From Rhabdobacter roseus (GTDB lineage Bacteria > Bacteroidota > Bacteroidia > Cytophagales > Spirosomataceae): DNA of 64,000 nt. A program made the position numbers and the translations under genes. The notes below the pieces were generated by a model. It saw only the letters and a program-made list of their open reading frames with translations, had not been told where the DNA came from and searched no databases. Positions 45,782 to 53,704 of the stretch are shown here, piece by piece. Numbering within the stretch: the stretch's first letter is position 1; every line of letters starts with the position of its first letter. The stretch is taken from the NCBI RefSeq assembly GCF_014202275.1, contig NZ_JACHGF010000006.1:186001-250000 (forward strand), in the 5' to 3' direction.

Positions 45782-45970
45782 TCAGTGGTGCTCTTCGTGG
45801 GAAGACTTACCCGAAAAATAGCTGGTAAAAATGACCGTAAGGCCCAGGAAACCCACAATAAAAACGAATAGATCGCCAAAAACAGCCAGAATGGCCAAAA
45901 GAAACAAATAAATGCCAATGTTTGCCCAAGAGGGTAGCTCGTTCGATTCGGTATGTGAAGACGGAGTCAT
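45782..45970 (-). CDS. small membrane protein
   Basis: 62 residues from the ATG at 45970; the longer frame to 46051 has no membrane or family features before that point and would overlap the promoter region of the next gene. Residues 17-53 form two tightly spaced hydrophobic segments (NIGIYLFLLAILAVFGDLF and GFLGLTVIFTSYF), then a His-rich tail SSHEEHH. Unknown function. Confidence 0.6.
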   Translation of the reverse strand: MTPSSHTESNELPSWANIGIYLFLLAILAVFGDLFVFIVGFLGLTVIFTSYFSGKSSHEEHH

Positions 45971-46083
45971 AAGTCTTGAATGGATTTGGAATACAATGAA
46001 TTCGGGGCGAAAATAGTAAAAATCGGGCAGATCGGATCGCGCAGATCGCATAAAAATCTCTTTTATTTTACAACCAGCAGACC

Positions 46084-47556
46084 ATGAATACGCCCTTCCT
46101 GATCGGGATCGATATGGGTACGACGAACGCCAAGGCCATAGCCTGTGACAAAGCAGGCAACCTGCTGGCTACCCACAGCGTGGGCTACTCAGTCCAGTAC
46201 CCCCAGCCCGACTGGGCCGAGCAGGACCCCGACGAAATCGTGGCGGCGGCCTTGGAGTGCATCCATAAGGTATATAGTACCACAAAGTCGTACGGTCCGT
46301 TGCTGGGTATTTCGTTTAGCTCGGCCATGCACAGCCTGGTAGCGCTTACAGAGCAGGGGCAGCCGCTCACGAAGCTCATCATCTGGGCCGACAACCGCAG
46401 TGCGGACATCGCTGACGCCCTACGCCCCACCGCCATTGGTAAAGAAATGTACCGGCGCAACGGCACGCCCATCCACGCTATGACACCCGCCTGCAAGCTG
46501 CGGTGGCTCCATGAGCACCAGCCGGTCGTTTTTCGGCGGGCGGCAAAGTTTGTGGGGATCAAAGAGTACCTTTTTTATAAGCTCACGGGCAAGTACCTCA
46601 TTGACTACTCGGTGGCGTCGGCTACGGGGCTGTTTAACATCCGGGAGCTCCGTTGGGACGCCTGGACCCTGGACCAACTCCGACTGGAGATCAGTCAGCT
46701 TTCGGAGCCTGTTTCACCTTTTCACGTGCAGGAACTTCCGTCCAGCGAGGTACTTTCGCTCCCGGCCGGTACGCCCCTGGTGATTGGTGCCAGCGACGGC
46801 TGTTTGGCTAACCTAGGGAGCGGTGCTACCGACCCGGGTACTATGGCCATCACCATAGGTACCAGCGGCGCGGCCCGAATCAGTGCCCCGCGGGCCTACT
46901 CCGACGATCAGATGCGTACTTTTTGCTACCTGCTGGAGGAGCAAACCTATATCATCGGGGGAGCTACCAATAACGGGGCCATTATTTTTCAGTGGCTCAA
47001 GGATACGTTCTTTGCCAACGAAACCTACGAGCAGGTATTTGCCCGGGCTGAGGCCATCGAGCCGGGGGCCGATGGGCTGGTTTTTCTGCCCTACTTACTT
47101 GGAGAGCGCGCTCCCCTGTGGGACTCGCACGTACGAGGAGGCTTTGCGGGACTGGGCATCCGGCATACGCAGGCGCACTTTGTGCGGGCGGTGATGGAGG
47201 GGATCATCCTGAACCTGTACAGCATTGGCAAAATTCTGATGGAACAGCAACCCATCCATACCGTCTACGCCAACGGGGGCTTTACCCAAAGTACCACCTG
47301 GGTACAGCTCCTGGCCGATGTATTCGGTAAACCCATTGCGCTGAACGAAACCGCCGAAACGGGTGCAATGGGGGCCATGATGATGGGCCTCAAAGCGCTG
47401 GGGCACATTCGGGAGTACGACGAAGTACCCCAGTTTACGCCCGTCGCGCGCACGGTAGAGCCTAATTGGATGCGCCACCGCGGCTACCAGCTACTGGCCG
47501 CGCGTTTTGAGCAGTGGGTGAAAACCGTGACCAGGGAGTACCCAAGTACCCTTTAA
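46084..47556 (+). CDS. FGGY family carbohydrate kinase, gluconokinase-like
   Basis: 490 residues. The actin-like ATPase fold is marked by GIDMGTTNAKAIA at the start, LIIWADNRS, LVIGASDGCLANLGSG, MAITIGTSGAARIS and GATNNGAIIFQW in the second half. Overall it is closest to Bacteroidota/Firmicutes gluconokinases, which phosphorylate gluconate to 6-phosphogluconate, but a different sugar is possible. No gluconate transporter is adjacent. It is the last gene before the GTAC-free island. Confidence 0.88.
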   Translation: MNTPFLIGIDMGTTNAKAIACDKAGNLLATHSVGYSVQYPQPDWAEQDPDEIVAAALECIHKVYSTTKSYGPLLGISFSSAMHSLVALTEQGQPLTKLIIWADNRSADIADALRPTAIGKEMYRRNGTPIHAMTPACKLRWLHEHQPVVFRRAAKFVGIKEYLFYKLTGKYLIDYSVASATGLFNIRELRWDAWTLDQLRLEISQLSEPVSPFHVQELPSSEVLSLPAGTPLVIGASDGCLANLGSGATDPGTMAITIGTSGAARISAPRAYSDDQMRTFCYLLEEQTYIIGGATNNGAIIFQWLKDTFFANETYEQVFARAEAIEPGADGLVFLPYLLGERAPLWDSHVRGGFAGLGIRHTQAHFVRAVMEGIILNLYSIGKILMEQQPIHTVYANGGFTQSTTWVQLLADVFGKPIALNETAETGAMGAMMMGLKALGHIREYDEVPQFTPVARTVEPNWMRHRGYQLLAARFEQWVKTVTREYPSTL

Positions 47557-47767
47557 ATGGTGGGGCGGGAGCGAATGGAGTAGCCTCTTTTGCGGTAATA
47601 TTCTAAATAAGTGACCGGCAGGGATACGAGATATGAGTAGAAACTCGCTGGCGTTTGTGGTTCTCGGAACGACAGTAGCCACGCAGCTATTGTCAGTTCA
47701 TAGCAACATGCCAGCCTCCGGGGATATACTCATCATAACCAAATTAAATGCAAGGTAGAGATAAAGA

Positions 47768-48087
47768 TCAGAACGTAGAGATGAACAACCTTAATGCCGG
47801 TATTAATGCCGGTATTTTAGAAAAATGCCCGTCACGGGTGAAAAGCCCAACATCATATATTCTGCAGATAGCTGCTATCCAGATGTCATTCTCTGGGATT
47901 GGTGAACCTATGTCTTTGAGGTATTTTTTGATGTCGGAATATTCTGCCGCCACAGGCTCTATTGTATCAAGTATTTGACATTAATGGGCAGGTAAACTAG
48001 GTCAAACTGTCTTAAAGGGCTGATAGTTAACTCATTGTTGTTGAGGACTTCAATAGCAATGTTTGTATCTAATGCTATATTACTCAA
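47768..48087 (-). pseudogene. VapC-type PIN domain toxin, broken by internal deletion and frameshift
   Basis: The N-terminal piece (start TTG at 48087) reads ALDTNIAIEVLNNN then FDLVYLPINV, the beginning of a PIN-domain toxin with its first catalytic Asp, and stops at TAG 47959-47961. The C-terminal piece continues in a different frame from about 47980: AAEYSDIKKYLKDIGSPIPEN, then DIWIAAICR and LFTRDGHFSKIP, with the last catalytic Asp residues. Together they make about 105 residues against the usual 130 or so; the missing part is where GEL with the catalytic Glu normally sits. A 12-bp tandem duplication (47792-47815) also repeats IPAL near the end. The start overlaps the antitoxin stop. Confidence 0.8.
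47792..47815. repeat. 12-bp tandem duplication
   Basis: TAATGCCGGTAT occurs twice head to tail inside the 3' end of the broken toxin, duplicating four residues. Confidence 0.8.
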
Positions 48088-48311
48088 TTCCAGTCACCGT
48101 CTATTTTATTGAACTCTTCATTTATGATCTGGGTAATTTCCTGAGTATCTTCGTTATCAATCGTCCCTGCTAAGGCCAATACTTCATCAACATTGCTCTT
48201 ACGCGGCATGTTGGCTTTTAGCAGCCTTAGGAAATCATAAAGCTGAGTCTGTAAGTAGCTGTTCTCGGAAATAAGGGCTACATCACGCTGTATTTGTTCT
48301 TGTATGGTCAT
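48084..48311 (-). CDS. VapB-like antitoxin of the broken PIN toxin
   Basis: 75 residues from the ATG at 48311 (MTIQEQIQRDVALISEN). The longer frame to 48377 is not supported by the family pattern. RKSNVDEVLALAGTIDNED followed by an end INEEFNKIDGDWN is typical of small antitoxins that precede PIN toxins in Bacteroidota. Its stop overlaps the toxin TTG start by the TTGA pattern, so the two were translationally coupled. The antitoxin frame is intact although the toxin is not. Confidence 0.7.
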   Translation of the reverse strand: MTIQEQIQRDVALISENSYLQTQLYDFLRLLKANMPRKSNVDEVLALAGTIDNEDTQEITQIINEEFNKIDGDWN

Positions 48312-48488
48312 TCCTCTAACTGCCGGTTGGATTTCAATGCTACTATAACGTATTTCTATTTTTAACCCGTTCAACATAGCGTAGTTTCCAAAACTACGTC
48401 TTTGAGTGAGTTACTCTCCAAAAATCTCACCGCCACGCGACTTTCGACCCGTGGCGGCGAGAATATTGCTATTATTCTTCTAAATACT

Positions 48489-50768
48489 CTACTTCTTCGA
48501 CATCGACCAGGGTACATCGTTGAGGCCGGTGCCCCACTGCTGGCTGGGCTGGCTTCCCAGCTCAAAGGTAAAAGTACCCCCTTTCTGAATATCGAAATGA
48601 TCCAGGTAGGTTTTCGTGTAGGGCTTGCCGTTGAGGTTGGTCTTTTGAATGTACAGGTTAGTTTCGCTGTTTTTGGGCGCTTCCAGCGTAAATTTCTTGC
48701 CGTTTTCGAGCGTCACCGTCGCTTTTTTGAACAGCGGCGTACCGAGTACATACTGCGTAGTACCGGGCGTAACGGGGTAAAAACCCAGGGCTGAGAATAC
48801 GTACCAGGCCGAGGTCTGGCCGTTGTCTTCGTCGCCGCAGTAGCCGTCGGGCGTGGGCTGGTAGAGGCGCTGCATCACCTGCCGTAGCCAGTACTGGGTT
48901 TTGTGAGGCGCTCCGGCGTAGTTGTAGAGGTAGATCATGTGCTGGATTGGCTGGTTGCCGTGGGCGTACTGCCCCATGTTCATGATCTGCATTTCCCGGA
49001 TCTCGTGGATCGGGAAGCCGTAGTAGCTGTCGTCGTAGACGGGCGGAAGCGTAAAGACCGAATCCAGCTTTTGTACAAACGCCTCGCGCCCCCCCATGAG
49101 CTCGGCCAGGCCGTGTACGTCCTGAAACACCGACCAGGTGTAGTGCCAGCTGTTGCCTTCGGTAAAGGCGTCGCCCCACTTGAAGGGGTTGAAGGGTTTC
49201 TGGAAAGTACCATCCTGGTTTTTGCCACGCATCATTTTCGTTTCCGGGTCGAAGAGGTTCCGGTAGTTTTGGCTGCGCTTCCGGAACATGTCTACCTCCG
49301 CCTGCGGGCGTTTCAGGCCTTGGGCTAGCTGCGCGATACAGAAATCGGCGTAAGCGTACTCGAGCGTACGGGCCGCATTTTCCCGGATCTTCACGTCGTA
49401 GGGTACGTAGCCCAGCTCGTTGTAGTACTCGTGCCCGAAGCGCCCCACGGAGCTCACGGGCCCGGCGTTTTCGGTGTTTTTAAGTACGGCTTCGTAGAGC
49501 TTGTTGACGTCGTAGCCGCGGATGCCTTTCACGTAGGCATCGGCGATGAGCGAGGCCGAGTTGGAACCAATCATGCAGTCGCGGTGGCCGGGGCTGGCCC
49601 ATTCGGGCAGGAAACCGCTCTCGTCGTAGGCGTTGGCCAGGCCTTCCATGATCTGAGCGTCGAGGGTAGGGTACATGAGTGCAAAGAATGGGAACACCGC
49701 CCGGAACGTATCCCAGAATCCATTGTCCGTGAACATATAGCCCGGGCGTACCTCGCCGTTGTAGGGGCTGTAATGGACGACTTTGCCGTTGGCGTCGAGC
49801 TCGTAAAATTTCCGGGGAAACAAAAGTACCCGGTACAGGCAGGAGTAAAACGTACGCGTTTGGGCTTCGGTACCTCCTTCAACGACCAGGCGGGATAGTT
49901 CTTTCTGCCAGCTGGCATGGCCTTTCTGCCGGGTTTGCTCAAAGCTATCGGTACCGAGCTCCTGGGCCAGGTTGCGCTCGGCCTGTTCGTGGCTGATAAA
50001 CGACGACGCTACCCGGATCCCCACCTGCTCGCCGCGCTTGGTCTTGAAGCCCACCACGGCCCCCACGTGGTCGGCGCGGTACTCCAGCGTATCCTTGGCC
50101 AGCTGCTTTCCATGCCAGGTACTTTGGAAGCTAAAGGGTTTGTCAAAAACCAGCACAAAATAATTTTTAAAGTTGGCCGGAACCCCGCCGCTGTTTTTGG
50201 TCGTATATCCAATAATCTTGCGCTCGGCGGGAAGTACCTTCACGTAGGAGCCCTTGTCGAAGGCATCAAGTACCACGTAGGCGCTGTCGGTTTGGGGGAA
50301 GGTGATCCTGAACTGCGCGGCGCGCTCGGTAGGGGCTATCTCCGTGGTGACGTCGTGGTCGGCCAAGTACACTTTGTAGTAGTGTGGTTTTACGGTTTCA
50401 GCTTTGTGCGAAAACCACGACGCCCGGCTGTTTTCGTCAAAGCGGAGGCGGCCCGTGACGGGCATGATGGCAAACTGGCCGTAGTCGTTGATCCAGGGAC
50501 TGGGCTGGTGGGTTTGTTTGAAGCCCCGGATTTTCTCGGCGTCGTAGGTGTAGCCCCAGCCGTCGCCCATCTTACCGGTTTGAGGCATCCAGAAATTCAT
50601 GCCCCAGGGCAGCGCAATGGCCGGGTAGGTATTGCCCGCCGAGAGGCTAAACTTGGATTGGGTACCCATCAGCGGATTTACCCAGTCGACGGGGTCAGGG
50701 GTACTTTGGGCCCGCAAAGAGGTACTTGCGACACAAAGCAACAGAAGACGAAAAAATAGGCTATTCAT
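48489..50768 (-). CDS. GH92 family exported glycosidase with Gln in the general-acid position
   Basis: 759 residues with a signal ending LRAQS. The two GH92 domains are clear: NPLMGTQSKFSLSAGNTYPAIALPWGMNFW near the start, and near the end GDEDNGQTSAWYVFSALGFYPV (Gly645 on). In typical GH92 alpha-mannosidases the general acid is Glu in GNEPSH; here the motif is GNQPIQH with Gln606. In a characterised GH92 enzyme with the same change the substrate is mannose-1-phosphate-6-mannose, where no acid is needed. It is therefore probably not an ordinary alpha-1,2-mannosidase. No SusCD partner is adjacent. Confidence 0.93.
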   Translation of the reverse strand: MNSLFFRLLLLCVASTSLRAQSTPDPVDWVNPLMGTQSKFSLSAGNTYPAIALPWGMNFWMPQTGKMGDGWGYTYDAEKIRGFKQTHQPSPWINDYGQFAIMPVTGRLRFDENSRASWFSHKAETVKPHYYKVYLADHDVTTEIAPTERAAQFRITFPQTDSAYVVLDAFDKGSYVKVLPAERKIIGYTTKNSGGVPANFKNYFVLVFDKPFSFQSTWHGKQLAKDTLEYRADHVGAVVGFKTKRGEQVGIRVASSFISHEQAERNLAQELGTDSFEQTRQKGHASWQKELSRLVVEGGTEAQTRTFYSCLYRVLLFPRKFYELDANGKVVHYSPYNGEVRPGYMFTDNGFWDTFRAVFPFFALMYPTLDAQIMEGLANAYDESGFLPEWASPGHRDCMIGSNSASLIADAYVKGIRGYDVNKLYEAVLKNTENAGPVSSVGRFGHEYYNELGYVPYDVKIRENAARTLEYAYADFCIAQLAQGLKRPQAEVDMFRKRSQNYRNLFDPETKMMRGKNQDGTFQKPFNPFKWGDAFTEGNSWHYTWSVFQDVHGLAELMGGREAFVQKLDSVFTLPPVYDDSYYGFPIHEIREMQIMNMGQYAHGNQPIQHMIYLYNYAGAPHKTQYWLRQVMQRLYQPTPDGYCGDEDNGQTSAWYVFSALGFYPVTPGTTQYVLGTPLFKKATVTLENGKKFTLEAPKNSETNLYIQKTNLNGKPYTKTYLDHFDIQKGGTFTFELGSQPSQQWGTGLNDVPWSMSKK

Positions 50769-51057
50769 AACAAAAAAAGCGGGTAGTTAAAAGATGGAAA
50801 TGGTACTTGTGCGCGGGCGAACGGCAGTCTGGTAATTTAGCGAGATAACATGATGACTTATCAAGAAAATCGAGCTTTTGACGCAGAAACGTCTACCTTT
50901 AAACCATTGAATCACTAAAATCATACGGGCTGTGAATGGTAGTTATTCACAAAGTAATATCTTTGTTGTTAATTTCAGTGACAAGTGAGTTTGCCTGGTA
51001 CGGGCTACAACCAAAACAGTTGGAAGCATTAGAGCAAGCTTACTTTTACTCAACGTT
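50769..51057. other. divergent intergenic region, GH92 and hybrid kinase
   Basis: 289 bp, AT-rich. Apart from the candidate -7 box at 50958 nothing stands out; a 64-codon frame at 50936 overlaps the kinase start and has no supporting features. Confidence 0.5.
50958..50965 (+). promoter_or_regulatory. candidate -7 box for the hybrid kinase operon
   Basis: TATCTTTG fits TAnnTTTG and lies 92 bases before the kinase start. No strong -33 match at the right distance. Confidence 0.3.
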
Positions 51058-53700
51058 ATGCGAAAATTCCTACTTAAAACAAGATACTGGTCGGTCATTG
51101 GAATTGGTTTGGGGCTGCTTCTGCTACTAGGGGTGCAATATATCACTTTTCGTAGTATACGAGACCTGAACAATCATAACCAGTGGGTAAATCATACGTT
51201 TGATGTGATCAACCTTACCAACGAACTAGAGCTCGCGACCAAAGAATTGCAGTCTAGTTTGAGGGGGTACGTACTTACGGGTAAGGAGTCGCTGCTGATT
51301 ACCAATTCGCGGGCTGAACAACGGGCCAAGATGCTCAGTGATACGCTTTTAAGTATGGTCGAAGACAATCCCGTACAAAACAGTAAGGTGCAAGGCCTCC
51401 TGCAGCTGACCCATCAGAGCATCAACTATTCCAACGAGGTGATCAGCCTCTACGAAGCACAGGGATACGAGGCGGCCGTTCAGAATATTCGGGAGGGTTT
51501 TGGGATTGAGCTCAGCAATAAAGTACGTACCCAGATCAAGGAAATCGATGAGTACGAAAGTCAGCTCCTTCAGGAACGGAAAGATACCCTGGCCCGGGCT
51601 CAGCAGAGTACCGAACTATTGGCGAACGGCACCAACGCCATCGCGATCCTGTTGACGGTCCTGGCTCTGTATTTCATGCGCATCGATATTCGCAAGCGCG
51701 AAAACCTGCGGCGAAAGTTGAAAGAAAGGGAGCAAATTCTCAACCAGTACCTGGAGGCCATTCCGGACGGCATCATCGTGGTAGATCCTGACCAAAGGGT
51801 CGTTTTCCTGAACCACTCCGGGAAAGCCATTTTGGGGACCAACCACCATCCTGAGCATGAGGAATTACAGCTATCGGAGCTGGTAGGTTCGCTAAATTTT
51901 CAGACAACAGCTGGCAAAACCCCTTACGATCCGGAAAATTTGCCCCTGAAGCGAGCTTTGAAAGGTACCCGAAGCCAAACCCAGGATATCCTTTTTACCA
52001 AAGAAGACCAATCGGTAAACCTGGGTAGCAGCGCCGAACCTATTTTTGACACAGAAGGCCAGGTGGCCGGAGCCATTTCGGTTTTTCGGGATATAAGCCT
52101 ACAGGTAGCCTACGAAACCGAGCTGGAGAAAGCCCGAAAACTGGCGGAGCAGTCGGTACGGGTGAAAGACGTGTTTTTGTCCAATGTGAGCCACGAAATC
52201 AGGACTCCCCTTAACGCCATCATTGGTTTTACCAATTTGCTGGAAGAGGAAGTTCGGGAAGAAAAAAGCCACAACTACGTAAAGTACATCCAGCTGGCCA
52301 GCAAAAACCTACTGGAGCTCATTAACGATATTCTGGATTCATCCAAGATCGAGGCCGAGCAGCTGCAGCTCGACAAACTACCTACCTCCATTCATGATCT
52401 GGTGGAGTCGGTGTCGGTGATTGTGATGCAGCGCGCGCAGGAAAAAGGCGTTCAGTACGAAAGGTACCTCGACCCGCAACTACCCCCCGTCGTAGAGACC
52501 GACAAGCTAAGGCTCAGCCAAATCCTCCTGAATCTCTGCGGCAATGCGGTGAAGTTTACGGAAAAAGGTACCGTGAAGCTATCCATCACGGCCTTGCCTC
52601 CGGCCGCTTCCGAAAGTGCTACGGAACGAACCATCCGGTTTGTGGTGACTGACTCGGGCATAGGGATACCCGATGAAAAACTACACAGTGTCTTTGAACG
52701 CTTTGTGCAGGCTTCGGAGGATACTACCCGCAAATTTGGCGGGACGGGCCTGGGGCTTTCTATCGTGAAGTCGTTGGTACAGCTCTTGGGTGGTACCATC
52801 AAAGCCGAAAGCCAGGTGGGCACCGGAAGTACGTTTACCATGGACATTCCGTTCCGGGTACTTGACGAAAGCGACCTGGAAAGGCGCGATACCCAGCGCC
52901 CGGCCAATGGCGGTGCCCGGTTGAGCAGCTCCTTGCGGATTCTGGCCGCCGAGGATAATACCTTAAATCAAAAGCTATTGACGGCCTTGTTTGAACGCAT
53001 GGGTATTACCATTACCCTGGTAAGCAACGGTCTGGAAGCGCTGGAGTGCCTACGCAAAAAGGAGTTTGACATTGTGCTGATGGATCTGCAAATGCCGGAT
53101 ATGGACGGCTACACGGCCATTCGCCAGATCCGCAACTCGCTGGAGCTGTCGGTACCCATCATCACCATGACCGCCCACGCCATGATCGGCGAGCGGGAAG
53201 AATGCCTTCGGATTGGAGCCAATGACTACATCTCGAAACCATTCAAAGAGTCGGAGCTGGTGGCTACGATCCTGAGACTCACCGAAGGCAAAGTACCCCC
53301 TGAGCTTGAGCCGAACCAGCAGGCAGACGCTCCGGCGGATGTGCCGGGTAGTTTACTCGACCTCAGGTACCTGGGGGAAATATCGGGCGAAGACGATGAG
53401 CTGCTGAATGAATTGATCAACCTGTTTGAGGAAGACTACCCCCTGCGCCTGCGCCAGATCGGGGAAGCGTATTCGGAGCAACAATGGGAGCTCTTGCGCG
53501 CAGAAATTCATAAATTTCGGTCGTCGCTTCACTCGGTGGGCATGCTCGCTACCGCCGACCGCTACAAGGCCATCGAAATAGCCCTGACGCAGAAAAATAC
53601 AACGGCCGATCTGGGAGAAATACTGAACTCACTCCGAGTAGAAGTAGAGCGAGCCGCCCTTGAATTAAGTGAAGCCCGTAATTTGTACAAAATACGCTGA
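51058..53700 (+). CDS. hybrid sensor histidine kinase: CHASE3-PAS-HisKA-HATPase-REC-Hpt
   Basis: 880 residues. A membrane segment at 11-31, a periplasmic CHASE3 domain (about 38-185) and a second segment (193-213) precede a PAS domain (about 235-345). HisKA has the phospho-acceptor His379 in NVSHEIRTPLNAIIGF; the ATPase has NAVKFTEKG, DSGIGIP and GGTGLGLSIVK. A receiver follows with Asp676 in IVLMDLQMPD. The last domain is an Hpt with His818 in EIHKFRSSLHSVG. This is a complete phosphorelay on one chain, but no output regulator is adjacent. The next kinase gene starts 4 bp after the stop. Confidence 0.94.
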   Translation: MRKFLLKTRYWSVIGIGLGLLLLLGVQYITFRSIRDLNNHNQWVNHTFDVINLTNELELATKELQSSLRGYVLTGKESLLITNSRAEQRAKMLSDTLLSMVEDNPVQNSKVQGLLQLTHQSINYSNEVISLYEAQGYEAAVQNIREGFGIELSNKVRTQIKEIDEYESQLLQERKDTLARAQQSTELLANGTNAIAILLTVLALYFMRIDIRKRENLRRKLKEREQILNQYLEAIPDGIIVVDPDQRVVFLNHSGKAILGTNHHPEHEELQLSELVGSLNFQTTAGKTPYDPENLPLKRALKGTRSQTQDILFTKEDQSVNLGSSAEPIFDTEGQVAGAISVFRDISLQVAYETELEKARKLAEQSVRVKDVFLSNVSHEIRTPLNAIIGFTNLLEEEVREEKSHNYVKYIQLASKNLLELINDILDSSKIEAEQLQLDKLPTSIHDLVESVSVIVMQRAQEKGVQYERYLDPQLPPVVETDKLRLSQILLNLCGNAVKFTEKGTVKLSITALPPAASESATERTIRFVVTDSGIGIPDEKLHSVFERFVQASEDTTRKFGGTGLGLSIVKSLVQLLGGTIKAESQVGTGSTFTMDIPFRVLDESDLERRDTQRPANGGARLSSSLRILAAEDNTLNQKLLTALFERMGITITLVSNGLEALECLRKKEFDIVLMDLQMPDMDGYTAIRQIRNSLELSVPIITMTAHAMIGEREECLRIGANDYISKPFKESELVATILRLTEGKVPPELEPNQQADAPADVPGSLLDLRYLGEISGEDDELLNELINLFEEDYPLRLRQIGEAYSEQQWELLRAEIHKFRSSLHSVGMLATADRYKAIEIALTQKNTTADLGEILNSLRVEVERAALELSEARNLYKIR

Positions 53701-53704
53701 TGAA

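Larger units (their letters stand above)
47557..48488. other. AT-richer island with toxin-antitoxin remnant
   Basis: From 47551 to 48510 no GTAC occurs, while the rest of the window has about one per 85 bp. GC is visibly lower than in neighbouring genes. The island carries an antitoxin gene and a broken VapC; 47557-47767 and 48312-48488 show no other supported gene. It looks acquired. Confidence 0.7.

Noticed and set aside
47491-47682. 63-codon minus-strand frame at the edge of the island
   Set aside because: It overlaps the sugar kinase 3' end and shows no recognisable motif.
50936-51130. 64-codon frame before the hybrid kinase
   Set aside because: It overlaps the kinase start in another frame and has no family features.
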